From positions 1 to 63,313 of the forward strand of contig NZ_JAGGPW010000007.1 of NCBI RefSeq assembly GCF_018613655.1: a stretch of DNA of 63,313 nucleotides. The letters run 5' to 3'. This stretch comes from Planococcus sp. ISL-109 (GTDB lineage Bacteria > Bacillota > Bacilli > Bacillales_A > Planococcaceae). The translations under genes were made by a program, and so were the position numbers. This document shows, in pieces, positions 7,762 through 16,487 of the stretch; positions within the stretch are counted from its first letter, which is position 1; each line of letters begins with the position of its first letter. The notes beneath the pieces are model-generated. The model was given only the letters and a program-made list of their open reading frames with translations. It was not told the origin of the DNA and searched no databases.

Positions 7762-10700
7762 TTAAGACGCAGACCAAACATCCTTCGCAAAGCGGCCGGA
7801 TTGCTCAAGCTCCTGTAGCCATGCGACTGCCTCCTGATGGCTTACTTCGTGAAGGTCTTGATAACAATGGATCAATGTCCCCTCCACTTCTGGAGCCATC
7901 TTGCTGCCGTCTCCACAAATATACAGATGCCCTCCCTGATCCAACAGCGAAAGAATCGCTTGGGCATTGTTCTTCATTAAATGCTGGACATACACCTTTT
8001 TATCGTGCTGTCTCGAAAAAGCGCTGTAAAGTTCAATCAGCCCGAGTTGTTCCGCTTGTTTCAGCTCTTTTTCGTACAAAAAGTCCTGTTTGGGGTGACG
8101 ACATCCGAAGTACAGATGGGCTGTCCCCAATGTATTTCCTTCCGCCTGCAGAACACGGCGTGCTTGGATAAAGCCGCGGAAAGGCGCAATCCCTGTTCCT
8201 GGCCCTACAAAAACCACTGGGGTTTCAGGGTTTTCAGGCAGCTGAAAAGCCGTTTGCGGTGTCCGGATAAAGCACGCGATTTTGTCCCCCAGCGCACGTG
8301 TTGACAGGTAATTGGAAGCGACTCCTGCATACTCGCCTTTGCCGCTCCAGGCTGCGCCCTGCACTACACTGACTGTGATGCTTGCCTGTTCTTTCGACAC
8401 ACGCGGCGAACTGGAGATGGAATAGTAACGGGCTTTTAAAGCCGGTAGCAATGAAATAAAGCGCTCGAATTCCATCTCACAGGAAGGATAGTGTGCCAGC
8501 AGTTCAAGCATTGTCTGGCGTTTACCTAAAACTTCCCGTTTATAAGCTTCATCTTCTACGAGTTTTTCCAATTCCATTTTATGCGGCGGGCAAGGGTTGC
8601 TGGTGGCGAGCTCACGAATTTGAGCGCGAGTCGCGGGCTCCTGCAGTTCCACATAGCTCGCCAACAATTGCGCGAGCTGAACAGGCTGGTTGGTCGGCAG
8701 GTGGTTCGCTCTTCCTGTACCCTCGCCAAGAATCACGTACTCTTCACCTTTCATATCAAATCGATTGAGCGCTCTGTTCACCAGTGCCGGAGAATTTTCA
8801 GGCAATACCCCAAGATGGTCTCCTTCCTGGAAGCTAACATCTGAAGGCAGCTGGACTTCAATATGACGGGTGCTGCGTTCATCAGTCCTCAACAGCTCAC
8901 TGTTATCAGCCACAATTGCTGTAAAAGCATCGTACGTGCGGGCAACCGGCGCATAGCTGATGCCGCTGACGAATTCCATCGACACTTGGCTGGTCGAATG
9001 ATCGCCTTTCTCGAAATCAAGGTCAAAATGATCCGCTAAAGTCGGCCATAACCGCTCCTGCCACTTTTCGAGGTCTCCATCAAAATCTTCACTTGCATCT
9101 CCTTCACCGCGCGCAAGGAGTCTTGAGGCTCCACTAGCTGCCAGCTGTTCGTCCAGTATGCTCGGGACGCGTTGATAGGTGGTTGCCCAATTATGGTCCC
9201 CACAGCCAAAGACAGCATATGTGACGCCATTGAGATCGGCTTCATCAGCAGATATCACCCAGTCCATAAAGCGGGTCGCATTATCCGGCGGATTTCCATT
9301 ATACGACGCAGAGACAATCAGGACAGCCCCTTCTGCCGGCAGATCCCCCGCATAGTCATCCAATGGAGCGGCCATCGCTTCAAATCCTTGATGGCGTGCA
9401 GTTTCCGCAAGCTCACGGGCTACTCCTTCGGCCGTTCCGAGATTGGATCCGTACATCACAAGCAGCGGTGTGCCATGTGATTTGATTGCATGTTTCGGCT
9501 TGGATTCTACCAGCGTTTCTGCTGTTTCTTCAGCAGGAGGAGTTTGAAACACCTGGACATTTCTTCTGGATTTAACTTTCATTTTTAATCCGTCAGGCTT
9601 GAACGTCAAGGTTTCTTTTACATCGAGTTGATAATCGGCATGGTCCACCAGCTCGAAATGCTGCAATATCATACCGAGGACAAGTACCGCTTCATGAAGC
9701 GCAAACTGCTGCCCGATGCATGCCCGCTGCCCATTTCCGAAAGGTTTATACGCATGATGCGGAATCTTCGAGATGTCTTCAAACCGCTCCGGTCTGAATG
9801 CTTCCGCATCTTCTCCCCAGACAGATTGATCACGGTGCAGTTCCGGGATCAGCAAGGTCAACGCCTCTCCTTTCCCCACTTTATACTGCCCGTCAAGTGT
9901 TGTGTCTTCTTTCGCATAAACGGAAAATGCCGGTGCAGTCGGCCACAGACGCAAGGCTTCATTCAGGATCATCCGCACATACTTCAACTGTTTGACTTGT
10001 TTAAACGAAGGCGTCTCGTCGCCGAGCACTTCATCTACTTCCTGATACGCTTTTTGCAGCTTGTCAGGATGCTTCAGCAAGTAATGAATTGCAAAAGAAA
10101 GAAGGCCGCTTGTCGTTTCGTGCCCGGCAATCAGGAAGGTGATGATTTGGAACCGGATGTTCTCATCGTCCAGAGATTCGCCTGTTTCCGGATCTTTTCC
10201 TTTCAGCATATGGGACAGCAAATCGTCTTCTCCCTGGTCTCCCGCTTGCTTGCGTTCTTCAATCAATTGATCGACAAGGTTGAACATGTAATCAATGTCC
10301 TCTTTGAATTGTTGCTTGGAGCGGACCATCAGTTTGTCCTGGATTCCGAGCCGCTGCATTTGGCTCATCGATTCATCCAACGCCCTCACCATTTTTTCGA
10401 TGAATGGATGGGAATCTTCGCGGTAAAAGCTGTTGAAACGGTAGTCGAACCCACACAGCCCGATCGTATCCAGCGTCAGGCGCGTCATATCATCCGGCAC
10501 ATGAACTTCTTCGTTCGGATTGAGCCGTGCCCATTTGTGAATCAGCTGCGAGGCAAGGTCAATCATTTTTTCATGGTAGCCCTTCATCGCCTGCTGGCTG
10601 AAACTCGGCAGCAATATATTATGAGCTTTCTTCCAGTTCGGTTCTTCTGTTCCGCTTGTGAACAAGCCGTCGCCGCCGAATGCGCGCACCTTCTGAAGAG

Positions 10701-10926
10701 CAGGCCCTACTTTTTTATCAAAGCGCGTCTCATCACAAATTTCGGCAGCTAAGCTGGCACTCGAAACAAATGTGCTGACACGTCCCGGAAAATGGAATTG
10801 ATAGATCGGCCCTTGTTCTCTGGCATGCTTCATGAACGATTGCACAGGCTTTTCTTTATCAATCAGCGGTAAATTGCCGAGTGGTCCATACGATTTCGGT
10901 TGCGGAAGATTTTTCATTTCAATCAT
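7762..10926 (-). CDS. Self-sufficient cytochrome P450 / NADPH-P450 reductase fusion (CYP102 family)
   Basis: 1054 residues, the length of P450 BM3-type enzymes that hydroxylate medium- to long-chain fatty acids at subterminal positions. The P450 domain (about 1-470) has the I-helix AGHETTSG near 267, the ExxR motif (EALR) and the haem loop [10 protein letters not shown] with ligand Cys403. A linker leads to a flavodoxin-like FMN domain from about 490 ([20 protein letters not shown]). A FAD/NADPH reductase domain follows, with [23 protein letters not shown] and [14 protein letters not shown], ending in DVWSAS. It is cytosolic. The start ATG has AGAGGTG. A perfect 18-bp palindrome 34 bases upstream, matching one in front of the adjacent tetR, argues for repression by that regulator, as with FatR/CYP102A3 in B. 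subtilis. Confidence 0.97.
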   Translation of the reverse strand: MIEMKNLPQPKSYGPLGNLPLIDKEKPVQSFMKHAREQGPIYQFHFPGRVSTFVSSASLAAEICDETRFDKKVGPALQKVRAFGGDGLFTSGTEEPNWKKAHNILLPSFSQQAMKGYHEKMIDLASQLIHKWARLNPNEEVHVPDDMTRLTLDTIGLCGFDYRFNSFYREDSHPFIEKMVRALDESMSQMQRLGIQDKLMVRSKQQFKEDIDYMFNLVDQLIEERKQAGDQGEDDLLSHMLKGKDPETGESLDDENIRFQIITFLIAGHETTSGLLSFAIHYLLKHPDKLQKAYQEVDEVLGDETPSFKQVKQLKYVRMILNEALRLWPTAPAFSVYAKEDTTLDGQYKVGKGEALTLLIPELHRDQSVWGEDAEAFRPERFEDISKIPHHAYKPFGNGQRACIGQQFALHEAVLVLGMILQHFELVDHADYQLDVKETLTFKPDGLKMKVKSRRNVQVFQTPPAEETAETLVESKPKHAIKSHGTPLLVMYGSNLGTAEGVARELAETARHQGFEAMAAPLDDYAGDLPAEGAVLIVSASYNGNPPDNATRFMDWVISADEADLNGVTYAVFGCGDHNWATTYQRVPSILDEQLAASGASRLLARGEGDASEDFDGDLEKWQERLWPTLADHFDLDFEKGDHSTSQVSMEFVSGISYAPVARTYDAFTAIVADNSELLRTDERSTRHIEVQLPSDVSFQEGDHLGVLPENSPALVNRALNRFDMKGEEYVILGEGTGRANHLPTNQPVQLAQLLASYVELQEPATRAQIRELATSNPCPPHKMELEKLVEDEAYKREVLGKRQTMLELLAHYPSCEMEFERFISLLPALKARYYSISSSPRVSKEQASITVSVVQGAAWSGKGEYAGVASNYLSTRALGDKIACFIRTPQTAFQLPENPETPVVFVGPGTGIAPFRGFIQARRVLQAEGNTLGTAHLYFGCRHPKQDFLYEKELKQAEQLGLIELYSAFSRQHDKKVYVQHLMKNNAQAILSLLDQGGHLYICGDGSKMAPEVEGTLIHCYQDLHEVSHQEAVAWLQELEQSGRFAKDVWSAS

Positions 10927-10959
10927 TACTAAGCACCTCTTTTATAAGTTTAAAAAAAC

Positions 10960-10977
10960 GGAATGAATATTCATTCC
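10960..10977. promoter_or_regulatory. Probable TetR operator in front of the P450 gene
   Basis: Perfect palindrome GGAATGAATATTCATTCC between tetR and the P450 start. The same site, with one central base changed, lies upstream of tetR. Two matching sites flanking the regulator gene are strong evidence for its operator. Confidence 0.85.
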
Positions 10978-11005
10978 TTAAAACATGAAAAAAAACTGAG
11001 CCTCA

Positions 11006-11581
11006 TCATTGATGATGACGCACAGCATCCCAACAGCTTTCTTCTACTCCTGCCAATAATTCCTCAGAGGCCTCAATCTCACCTGCTCGGATCAGCTGAT
11101 AAAGCTGAAGAAAACCGCCGAAGATAATGGCAATGAGCGCCTTAGAAGGAAGTTCTCTAATGTGCTTTTTCTTTTTTCCTGCGTCAAAGAAATTCTGCAG
11201 AATCATCAGCAAATGGCTAAATTGTTCCCGGCTCTCTGCATCAAGAAAATAAGCAGAAGTATGTGTCTTGATAAAATATAAGGCATGATCATGTTCATTC
11301 GTAAAACGGACCATTCCCTGGAATAAATGATGAAATTGCTCACGAATGCCGGATTCCTTAGGATAGTCTTTCTCCAGTGCCTCTCTGAACAATGTCACGT
11401 AATGCTGGAACAATGTATTAACGAGAACCTCTTTATTTTCAAAATAACGATAAATCGTACCTGCCCCCACTTTGGCGTCTGTGGCGATCATCGGAATCGT
11501 CGTGGCATCATATCCACGCTCTGCAAATAAAGTCAGCGCACTATGGATAATAGCATCACGTTTACTAGTAGATGTCGGCAT
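11006..11581 (-). CDS. TetR/AcrR family regulator of the P450 gene
   Basis: 191 residues. The N-terminal helix-turn-helix domain is typical (KRDAIIHSALTLFAERGYDA then KVGAGTIYRYFENKEVLVNT). The ligand-binding C-terminal part has the FHHLFQGMVRF and LIRAGEIEASEELLAGVEES segments seen in regulators of fatty-acid-responsive P450s. ATG at 11581 has AAGGAGGAA upstream. It is transcribed toward the P450 with a 79-bp gap holding an operator, and has another operator upstream of itself, so it likely represses both. Fatty acids or acyl-CoA are the expected inducers by analogy with FatR, which I infer rather than see. Confidence 0.93.
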   Translation of the reverse strand: MPTSTSKRDAIIHSALTLFAERGYDATTIPMIATDAKVGAGTIYRYFENKEVLVNTLFQHYVTLFREALEKDYPKESGIREQFHHLFQGMVRFTNEHDHALYFIKTHTSAYFLDAESREQFSHLLMILQNFFDAGKKKKHIRELPSKALIAIIFGGFLQLYQLIRAGEIEASEELLAGVEESCWDAVRHHQ

Positions 11582-11606
11582 CTGGGATAATTCCTCCTTA
11601 TATTAC

Positions 11607-11624
11607 GGAATGAACATTCATTCC
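11607..11624. promoter_or_regulatory. Probable TetR operator in front of its own gene
   Basis: GGAATGAACATTCATTCC, 17 of 18 bases identical to the palindrome before the P450 gene, 26 bases upstream of the tetR start. It implies autoregulation. Confidence 0.83.
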
Positions 11625-11801
11625 TTAGCATCTTAACTTATTTTTCCTCAAGACGCAATCATTCTCACAACTCAGGGGTGCGGATGGATTTCTTGAACCG
11701 GTAGCTTTGTCATCGTGCACCTTTTCGAGGAAGTTTATCACGCGCAGCAGAGCTGATTAAACTTTTCAAGAGAAGAAAAACTTTCAAATCTGGCGTATTA
11801 C

Positions 11802-11836
11802 AAAAGGTTCCGGTAATTAAACCGAAACCTTTTTTT
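11802..11836. terminator. Intrinsic terminator
   Basis: AAAGGTTCCGGT and ACCGAAACCTTTTTTT pair around AATTAA. It lies 25 bases from the end of the aldo/keto reductase remnant (- strand) and faces the tetR 5' region. The bases between 11625 and 11800 show no gene. Confidence 0.7.
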
Positions 11837-11860
11837 CGTGCTATTATGCCGAATTACATC

Positions 11861-12076
11861 TTACTCCCCGGCAAAACCGCTCGGGAAGAAACAAGCCCCT
11901 GCTCCAACAGCTCCTGCACCGTAAAACGGCACCGTATCAAAATAGCGGATCCCCTCACTCCATGCAGACTGGAACGTCGCCATCGCTTCTTCTTCCGGAA
12001 CGTCTCTGAACATATTGCCAAGCGGCGCTGTCCCCAGGCCGAGTTTATGTTTTATCGCGAACTCATTTTTCATCAT
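11861..12076 (-). pseudogene. Aldo/keto reductase, N-terminal remnant
   Basis: 71 residues beginning MMKNEFAIKHKLGLGTAPLG and continuing with EEAMATFQSAWSEGIRYFDT then VPFYGAG, the first beta-alpha units of an aldo/keto reductase (pyridoxal dehydrogenase / aldose dehydrogenase branch). The family normally has 300 or more residues, including the catalytic Tyr-Lys-His that follow. Here the homology ends after about 52 residues and a short tail (ACFFPSGFAGE) leads to a stop. A large internal deletion is the simplest explanation. The upstream AGAGGTG is intact, so a short peptide may still be produced. Confidence 0.75.
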
Positions 12077-12267
12077 TTGACACCTCTTCTAGAAAGTCGA
12101 TTTGGTAAAAAACGTATACCAGTCTCTACTCGCTATGTGCTTAGATAAACGATGCGAGCCGGACTGGACGACCCCAGGTTACACTGAAAAAAATTTCAGA
12201 CTACTCTTTCCAAAACCACTGCCCTATACTATTATATATAAGCCAATCATGCAGGAGGTCGAGCCGT

Positions 12268-12684
12268 ATGAATGATCCAAAAGACGTCTTAGATCCAGGC
12301 CCTTTCTTTCATGGAACGAAAGCAAAGTTACACATTGGAGACCATTTGCAAGCACAAAATCCGTCCAACTTCCAGAACAAACAATCCAATTATATTTATT
12401 TCACTGCATCACTCGACGCTGCCAAATGGGGCGCGGAACTCGCCGTCTCCAATTCACCAGAACGGATTTACATCGTCGAACCCATCGGTGAATTCGAAAA
12501 CGACCCGAACTTGACCGACAAACGATTTCCCGGAAACCCGACACGCTCGTACCGGTCCAAATCGCCATTGAAAATCATCGCGGAATTAGGTTCTTGGGAA
12601 CGGCATTCCGAGGAGCAAATCAATCATATGCATGATTCGATCAAAAAATTGCGTGAACAGGGCAAGGCGGTCATCATCGATTGA
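12268..12684 (+). CDS. arr: NAD(+)-rifampin ADP-ribosyltransferase
   Basis: 138 residues, the full length of Arr enzymes. The family segments are present in order: GPFFHGTKAKLHIGD with the NAD-binding His, SNYIYFTASLDAAKWGAELA, ERIYIVEPIGEFENDPNLTD, KRFPGNPTRSYRSKSPLKII and the end KLREQGKAVIID. Arr transfers ADP-ribose from NAD to the ansa-bridge hydroxyl of rifampin and inactivates it. The start ATG has CAGGAGGT. It is a single gene with its own AT-rich promoter region. Arr homologues are common chromosomal genes in environmental Bacillales, so this is likely intrinsic rather than newly acquired; no mobile element adjoins it. Confidence 0.95.
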   Translation: MNDPKDVLDPGPFFHGTKAKLHIGDHLQAQNPSNFQNKQSNYIYFTASLDAAKWGAELAVSNSPERIYIVEPIGEFENDPNLTDKRFPGNPTRSYRSKSPLKIIAELGSWERHSEEQINHMHDSIKKLREQGKAVIID

Positions 12685-12869
12685 TTTTCGGGGGACTGGC
12701 TATATCCCCAAAATTGTACATGCTGATACAGTAAGCCAATTCTTCCGCCAAACTTGCCCATACGAAAACAACCACTTAGTTGAGTGCCAAAACCTATAGC
12801 ATATGAAGAATAATCCGATAGAGTGCGATTTATCTTACCCCTTTAAAACAAGGGATTTTATGCCATTTG

Positions 12870-12900
12870 AAAAAGCCACCCGAAAGTCGGATGGCTTTTT
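12870..12900. terminator. Intrinsic terminator between arr and the BASS transporter
   Basis: AAAAAGCCACCCG and CGGATGGCTTTTT pair around AAAGT. It is flanked by A- and T-runs and so can end transcription from both convergent genes. Confidence 0.8.
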
Positions 12901-12916
12901 CTTGCATTTCGTTCAC

Positions 12917-13912
12917 TTATTTCGTTCCAGGATTGATCGCTGGTTTGACTCGCGATGCCAATTCACTATCTGTCGAATCGGCCGGTACAGCTTCTTTTTT
13001 CGACCAGATTGTAGCCAAGATTGGCCCTGAAATATTGTGCCAAATCGCAGCCCAAACGCTTGGGAGTGCGGCAAGTGGGCTGAAATGGGCTGTCGCCAGT
13101 GCGACCCCCAAACCGGAATTCTGCATGCCGACTTCGAGCGAGATGGCACGGCGATCCGTTTCGTTGAGGCCCATCGCCATCGCCGTCAAATAGCCGAGCA
13201 CCAAGCCGAAGCTATTGTGCAAAAAGACTGCCAGGAACACGATAAACCCGGAACTGATAACGTTTTGAGCATTGGCCGCTGTCACCGCTGACACGATGAT
13301 TAAAATAGCACCAACAGAAATGAGCGGCACGACGGAGATGCTTCTCGCGACCACTTTCGGAAAAATCCGCTGAACCAAAATGCCGAGTACAATCGGGATG
13401 ATGATCACTTGGATGATCGACAGGAACATCGACACCGGATTGACCGGCAGCCATTGCCCAGCTAACAGCAACAACAAGAGCGGCGTCATGATCGGCGCCA
13501 TCAAAGTGGATAAAGAAGTCATCGCGACAGACAGCGCGAGGTTTCCTTTTGCCAAATAAACCATGACGTTCGACGCCGTACCACCAGGCACACAACCGAG
13601 CAGCACGAGCCCTGCGGCCAGTTCAGGCGGCAGCTTCAGCAAATAAGCGATGGCGAATGCCGCGAACGGCATGACCAGAAACTGCGCGGCCACCCCGATG
13701 ACGACTGGCAGCGGACTTTTGGCGATGATTTTAAAATCGACGGGCTTGAGCGTCAATCCCATTCCGAACATGACGACACCGAGAAGGATTGTGATATAGC
13801 CGCCGAACCCGAGAAATACTGCCGGGAAGAAAAACGCGAGCAGCGCAATCAGGATGACCCAGACGGCAAAGTATTTTCCAGCGATGGCACTTAATGATTG
13901 CAGCATCTTCAT
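12917..13912 (-). CDS. Bile acid:sodium symporter (BASS) family transporter
   Basis: 331 residues with about nine or ten hydrophobic segments. Family motifs include GFGGYITILLGVVMFGMGLT near 30-50, LGCVPGGTASNVMVYLAKGN near 105-124 and the second crossover region SLEVGMQNSGLGVALATAHF near 265. These unwound helix crossings form the sodium sites of BASS proteins. Bacterial members carry organic anions such as pantoate, 2-oxoacids or sulfonates rather than bile acids. ATG overlaps the stop of the upstream flavoprotein gene by four bases (ATGA), so the pair is an operon and the transporter probably imports or exports that enzyme's hydroxyacid substrate or product. Confidence 0.92.
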   Translation of the reverse strand: MKMLQSLSAIAGKYFAVWVILIALLAFFFPAVFLGFGGYITILLGVVMFGMGLTLKPVDFKIIAKSPLPVVIGVAAQFLVMPFAAFAIAYLLKLPPELAAGLVLLGCVPGGTASNVMVYLAKGNLALSVAMTSLSTLMAPIMTPLLLLLLAGQWLPVNPVSMFLSIIQVIIIPIVLGILVQRIFPKVVARSISVVPLISVGAILIIVSAVTAANAQNVISSGFIVFLAVFLHNSFGLVLGYLTAMAMGLNETDRRAISLEVGMQNSGLGVALATAHFSPLAALPSVWAAIWHNISGPILATIWSKKEAVPADSTDSELASRVKPAINPGTK

Positions 13913-15312
13913 TGGTCCGGCTCCTTCATTTCCACTTTGATGTTTTTGCCGGGATTGAGTAAATTATCAGGGTCCAGCGCACGTTTGATTTTTTCCATAA
14001 CGTCCAGTGCGGCGCCATGTTCTTGCTGTTGGTATTTTCGCTTGCCGATGCCAACGCCATGTTCACCGGTGCACGTACCGCCGCGTTCGAGTGCGTATAC
14101 GACAATGCGTTCATTGAATTCCTGGGCTCTCGCCACTTCTTCCGGATTAGCCATATCCATCATGATGAGCGCATGGAAGTTGCCGTCTCCGACATGTCCG
14201 ACGATGCCGCCCGGTAAATCGAGCGCCATCAGGTTTTCCCGTGCATGCCCAACAGCTCCTGCCAGTTCAGAAATGGGCAGGCAAACATCCGTCACCATCA
14301 TTTTTTTGCCGGGATAGCCGTGGATATAAGCATATGCCAACGTATGGCGTGCTTCCCACAGCTGATTGCGCGCTGCGGTGTCTGTTTCGAATGCCACTTC
14401 TTCGCACGCATGGCCGGTGACGATTTCCTGCATGAATTCCACGTCTTGCTGGAGTCCTGCTTCATTGCCGTGAAACTCCAAAAACAGCGTCGGCATTTCT
14501 TTATAATTGGTATCGTTGTATTCATTCACTTGCCTCATCGATTGCTCATCCACTAGTTCCACGCGGGCGATCGGGATGCCGGCCTGCAAGATCGAGACGA
14601 CCGCTTCCACAGCGTCTTTTACTGTTGGAAACGAAGCGCGCGCTGCGGTGATGAATTCCGGAATGCCGTAGACGCGCAGCGTCATTTCAGTAAAGCAGCC
14701 GAGCGTCCCTTCCGACCCGACAAACAAACCATTCAAATGAAGTCCGGATGAGGATTTGGCTGCCTTGTTCCCGGTATGGATGATGGTTCCGTCAGCCATA
14801 ACAACTTCCAAGTCACGCACTTGGTCGCGCATGACGCCGTATTTCACAGAAGTGGTGCCACTGGCATTGGTAGCAACCATTCCGCCAAGCGTCGCATCCG
14901 CTCCAGGGTCTACCGTGAAAAACAAGCCGTGCTTTTTCAATTCCTTATTGAGCTGCGTCCGCGTCACACCTGGCTGCACAGTCACTAGAAAATCTTCTTC
15001 AAAAACGGCCAACACTTTATTCATCAATGAAAAATCGATGGTCATTCCACCATTTTGCGGGATGACGTGGCCCTCTAAACTGGTCCCAAGGCCGAATGGT
15101 ACGACCGGTACCTGGTATTGCTGTGACAGCTTCATGATTGCTGAAACCTGATCCGTCGTTTCAGGAAACACCACAATATCGGGCAACTCCATTTTATGGT
15201 AGGATTCATCTTTGCCGTGCAATTCCTTGATCGTTTCATTGACGCTAATCTGTTCTGCTTTCAAATGTTCCTTTAAGCTTTCAAGGATCGTTTCTAGACG
15301 TTCGATTGCCAT
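13909..15312 (-). CDS. FAD-linked 2-hydroxyacid dehydrogenase (GlcD / D-lactate dehydrogenase type)
   Basis: About 467 residues. The N-terminal PCMH FAD-binding domain holds PVVPFGLGTSLEGHVIPQNG and TVDPGADATLGGMVATNASG. The C-terminal cap domain ends with HVGDGNFHALIMMD (metal/substrate histidines) and GEHGVGIGKRKY. This is the GlcD / D-lactate dehydrogenase (cytochrome) family, which oxidises glycolate, D-lactate or a similar 2-hydroxyacid and passes electrons to the membrane. GlcE and GlcF partners are absent, which favours a single-subunit D-lactate type enzyme. Two ATGs are possible; the second (15312) is better spaced from AGAGGAG. It is the first gene of an operon with the BASS transporter, facing a FadR-type regulator. 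Confidence 0.92.
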   Translation of the reverse strand: MAIERLETILESLKEHLKAEQISVNETIKELHGKDESYHKMELPDIVVFPETTDQVSAIMKLSQQYQVPVVPFGLGTSLEGHVIPQNGGMTIDFSLMNKVLAVFEEDFLVTVQPGVTRTQLNKELKKHGLFFTVDPGADATLGGMVATNASGTTSVKYGVMRDQVRDLEVVMADGTIIHTGNKAAKSSSGLHLNGLFVGSEGTLGCFTEMTLRVYGIPEFITAARASFPTVKDAVEAVVSILQAGIPIARVELVDEQSMRQVNEYNDTNYKEMPTLFLEFHGNEAGLQQDVEFMQEIVTGHACEEVAFETDTAARNQLWEARHTLAYAYIHGYPGKKMMVTDVCLPISELAGAVGHARENLMALDLPGGIVGHVGDGNFHALIMMDMANPEEVARAQEFNERIVVYALERGGTCTGEHGVGIGKRKYQQQEHGAALDVMEKIKRALDPDNLLNPGKNIKVEMKEPDQ

Positions 15313-15373
15313 GCTCATTCGCTCCTCTGCTGATGTTCATTATAAAAACGGAAAAACATTCACCTTCCCTGTG

Positions 15374-15390
15374 AATTGGTCCAACCAATT
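15374..15390. promoter_or_regulatory. Probable FadR/LldR-type operator
   Basis: AATTGGT-CCA-ACCAATT, a 7-bp inverted repeat. Its centre TGGTCCAACCA fits the TNGTNNNACNA consensus of the FadR subfamily of GntR regulators. It lies about 60 bases upstream of the flavoprotein start, between it and the divergent GntR gene. Confidence 0.75.
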
Positions 15391-15461
15391 ACCCCAATTA
15401 TACATAATAATCTGAAAAGTACAATGCGTATTTTCACACACAAATTCACTGGTCCTGTATG

Positions 15462-15593
15462 ATAAAGAGAAACTTCAATTAGATGGGGGTTCCGTCCCCC
15501 ATCTAATTGTTAGTTGATCCAATCGGACTTTTACGGACTGTGACTTCTACTTGGAAAAGTGGAAGTCTATGGACCGTTAAAGCGGGGTAAAGA
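15462..15593 (+). repeat. bcr1-like structured repeat, copy R2 (long form)
   Basis: The element begins ATAAAGAGAAACTTC. It has a first hairpin AATTAGATGGGGG..CCCCCATCTAATT, the conserved GTTAGTTGATCCAATCGGAC and TTTTACGG, a second hairpin GACTTCTACTT ggaa AAGTGGAAGTC, and CCGTTAAAGCGGGGTAAAG. It is inserted between the operator and the GntR gene, in the 5' region of the latter. Confidence 0.85.
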
Positions 15594-15629
15594 GAAACGT
15601 AAAAAACAAGCGTGCAGGGAGAGAGTGTA

Positions 15630-16328
15630 ATGCTGAATCCAAAGAAAAGAACGTATGAATTTATAGTGGAACAGATTAACGTTCTCTGCCTGGAAAAGAA
15701 CTTGAGACCTGGCGACCGCCTCCCTTCTGAACGTGATCTCGCTACTCTATTCGGGGTCAGCCGGAATTCCATCAGAGAAGCATTGAAAGGCTTGGAAAGT
15801 AGAGGCGTCATCGAAATCCGCCAAGGCGGCGGAAGCTTTCTCGCTGCGTCCAAACGGGATATGCTCGGCAATGAGCTCGGCACCCACATCGACGAAACGA
15901 AAGCCCTTCTGATCGACGAAATGCTCGAACTGCGCAGGGCATTTGAAGTTGAAGCCGCATCCCTCGCCGCACAGCGGGCCACTGCTGAAAACCTGGAAGC
16001 GATCAGGCAAGTGCTAGCCCAAATGGCCGGCGCTGCAAATGATCCCGAACTCGGTGTTCAGGCCGACTTGGACTTTCACCTGCAAGTCGCGAACGCCACG
16101 AAAAACCAATTATTGATCGATTTGATGGAGACGCTCTCCATCAGGATGGAAGAAAATATCCGCGCCACCCGCAGGCACCGCTTTACCGATGCCAGCCGAC
16201 ATCAGGATACACTGAAAGAACACGAAGAGATTTACCTCGCAATCGCCGACGGCAATAGTGAACTCGCAAAGCAGCTGATGAACCGGCATATTTCCCGCAT
16301 CCGTTTGGAACTACATAGATCGACTTAA
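15630..16328 (+). CDS. GntR family regulator, FadR (FCD) subfamily
   Basis: 232 residues from ATG 15630, which has GGGAGAG upstream (a GTG at 15612 is a poorer choice). The N-terminal winged helix contains LRPGDRLPSERDLATLFGVS and RNSIREALKGLESRGVIEIR then QGGGSF. The C-terminal FCD domain has ELRRAFEVEAASLAAQRA, DLDFHLQVANATKNQLLIDL and a distal DTLKEHEEIYLAIADGN, carrying the His and Asp residues that usually bind metal and a carboxylate effector. The gene is divergent from the glcD-BASS operon and a matching operator lies between them, so it most likely controls that operon in response to the hydroxyacid. Confidence 0.92.
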   Translation: MLNPKKRTYEFIVEQINVLCLEKNLRPGDRLPSERDLATLFGVSRNSIREALKGLESRGVIEIRQGGGSFLAASKRDMLGNELGTHIDETKALLIDEMLELRRAFEVEAASLAAQRATAENLEAIRQVLAQMAGAANDPELGVQADLDFHLQVANATKNQLLIDLMETLSIRMEENIRATRRHRFTDASRHQDTLKEHEEIYLAIADGNSELAKQLMNRHISRIRLELHRST

Positions 16329-16376
16329 CAGGCGGAGTATGAAATGAAGAACGCCCGTCTTACCCTTAAATACGAA

Positions 16377-16419
16377 AACGCTAGCTCTGAAATCAATTGA
16401 TCTCAGAGCTGGCGTTTTT
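16377..16419 (+). terminator. Intrinsic terminator of the GntR gene
   Basis: AACGCTAGCTCTGA and TCAGAGCTGGCGTTTTT pair around the palindromic core AATCAATTGATC. Its left flank, CTTACCCTTAAATAC, is also found beside the hairpin at 7.6 kb. Confidence 0.85.
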
Positions 16420-16446
16420 CTTTCGGATAACTAACCGGCAAAACAG

Positions 16447-16485
16447 AAAAAGGCCGTTTCCTGATTTACGAGGAAGCGGCTTTTT
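16447..16485 (-). terminator. Intrinsic terminator of the aquaporin gene
   Basis: Read on the - strand, AAAAAGCCGCTTCCT pairs with GGAAACGGCCTTTTT just after the aquaporin stop. Confidence 0.8.
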
Positions 16486-16487
16486 GT

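Noticed and set aside
9628..10752. A 374-codon open frame on the + strand
   Set aside because: It is exactly antisense to the well-supported CYP102 gene, has no ribosome site and no family resemblance; it reflects that gene's codon use.
12268..12684. arr as part of a mobile resistance cassette
   Set aside because: No integron attC site, integrase or insertion sequence adjoins it, and chromosomal Arr is common in Bacillales.
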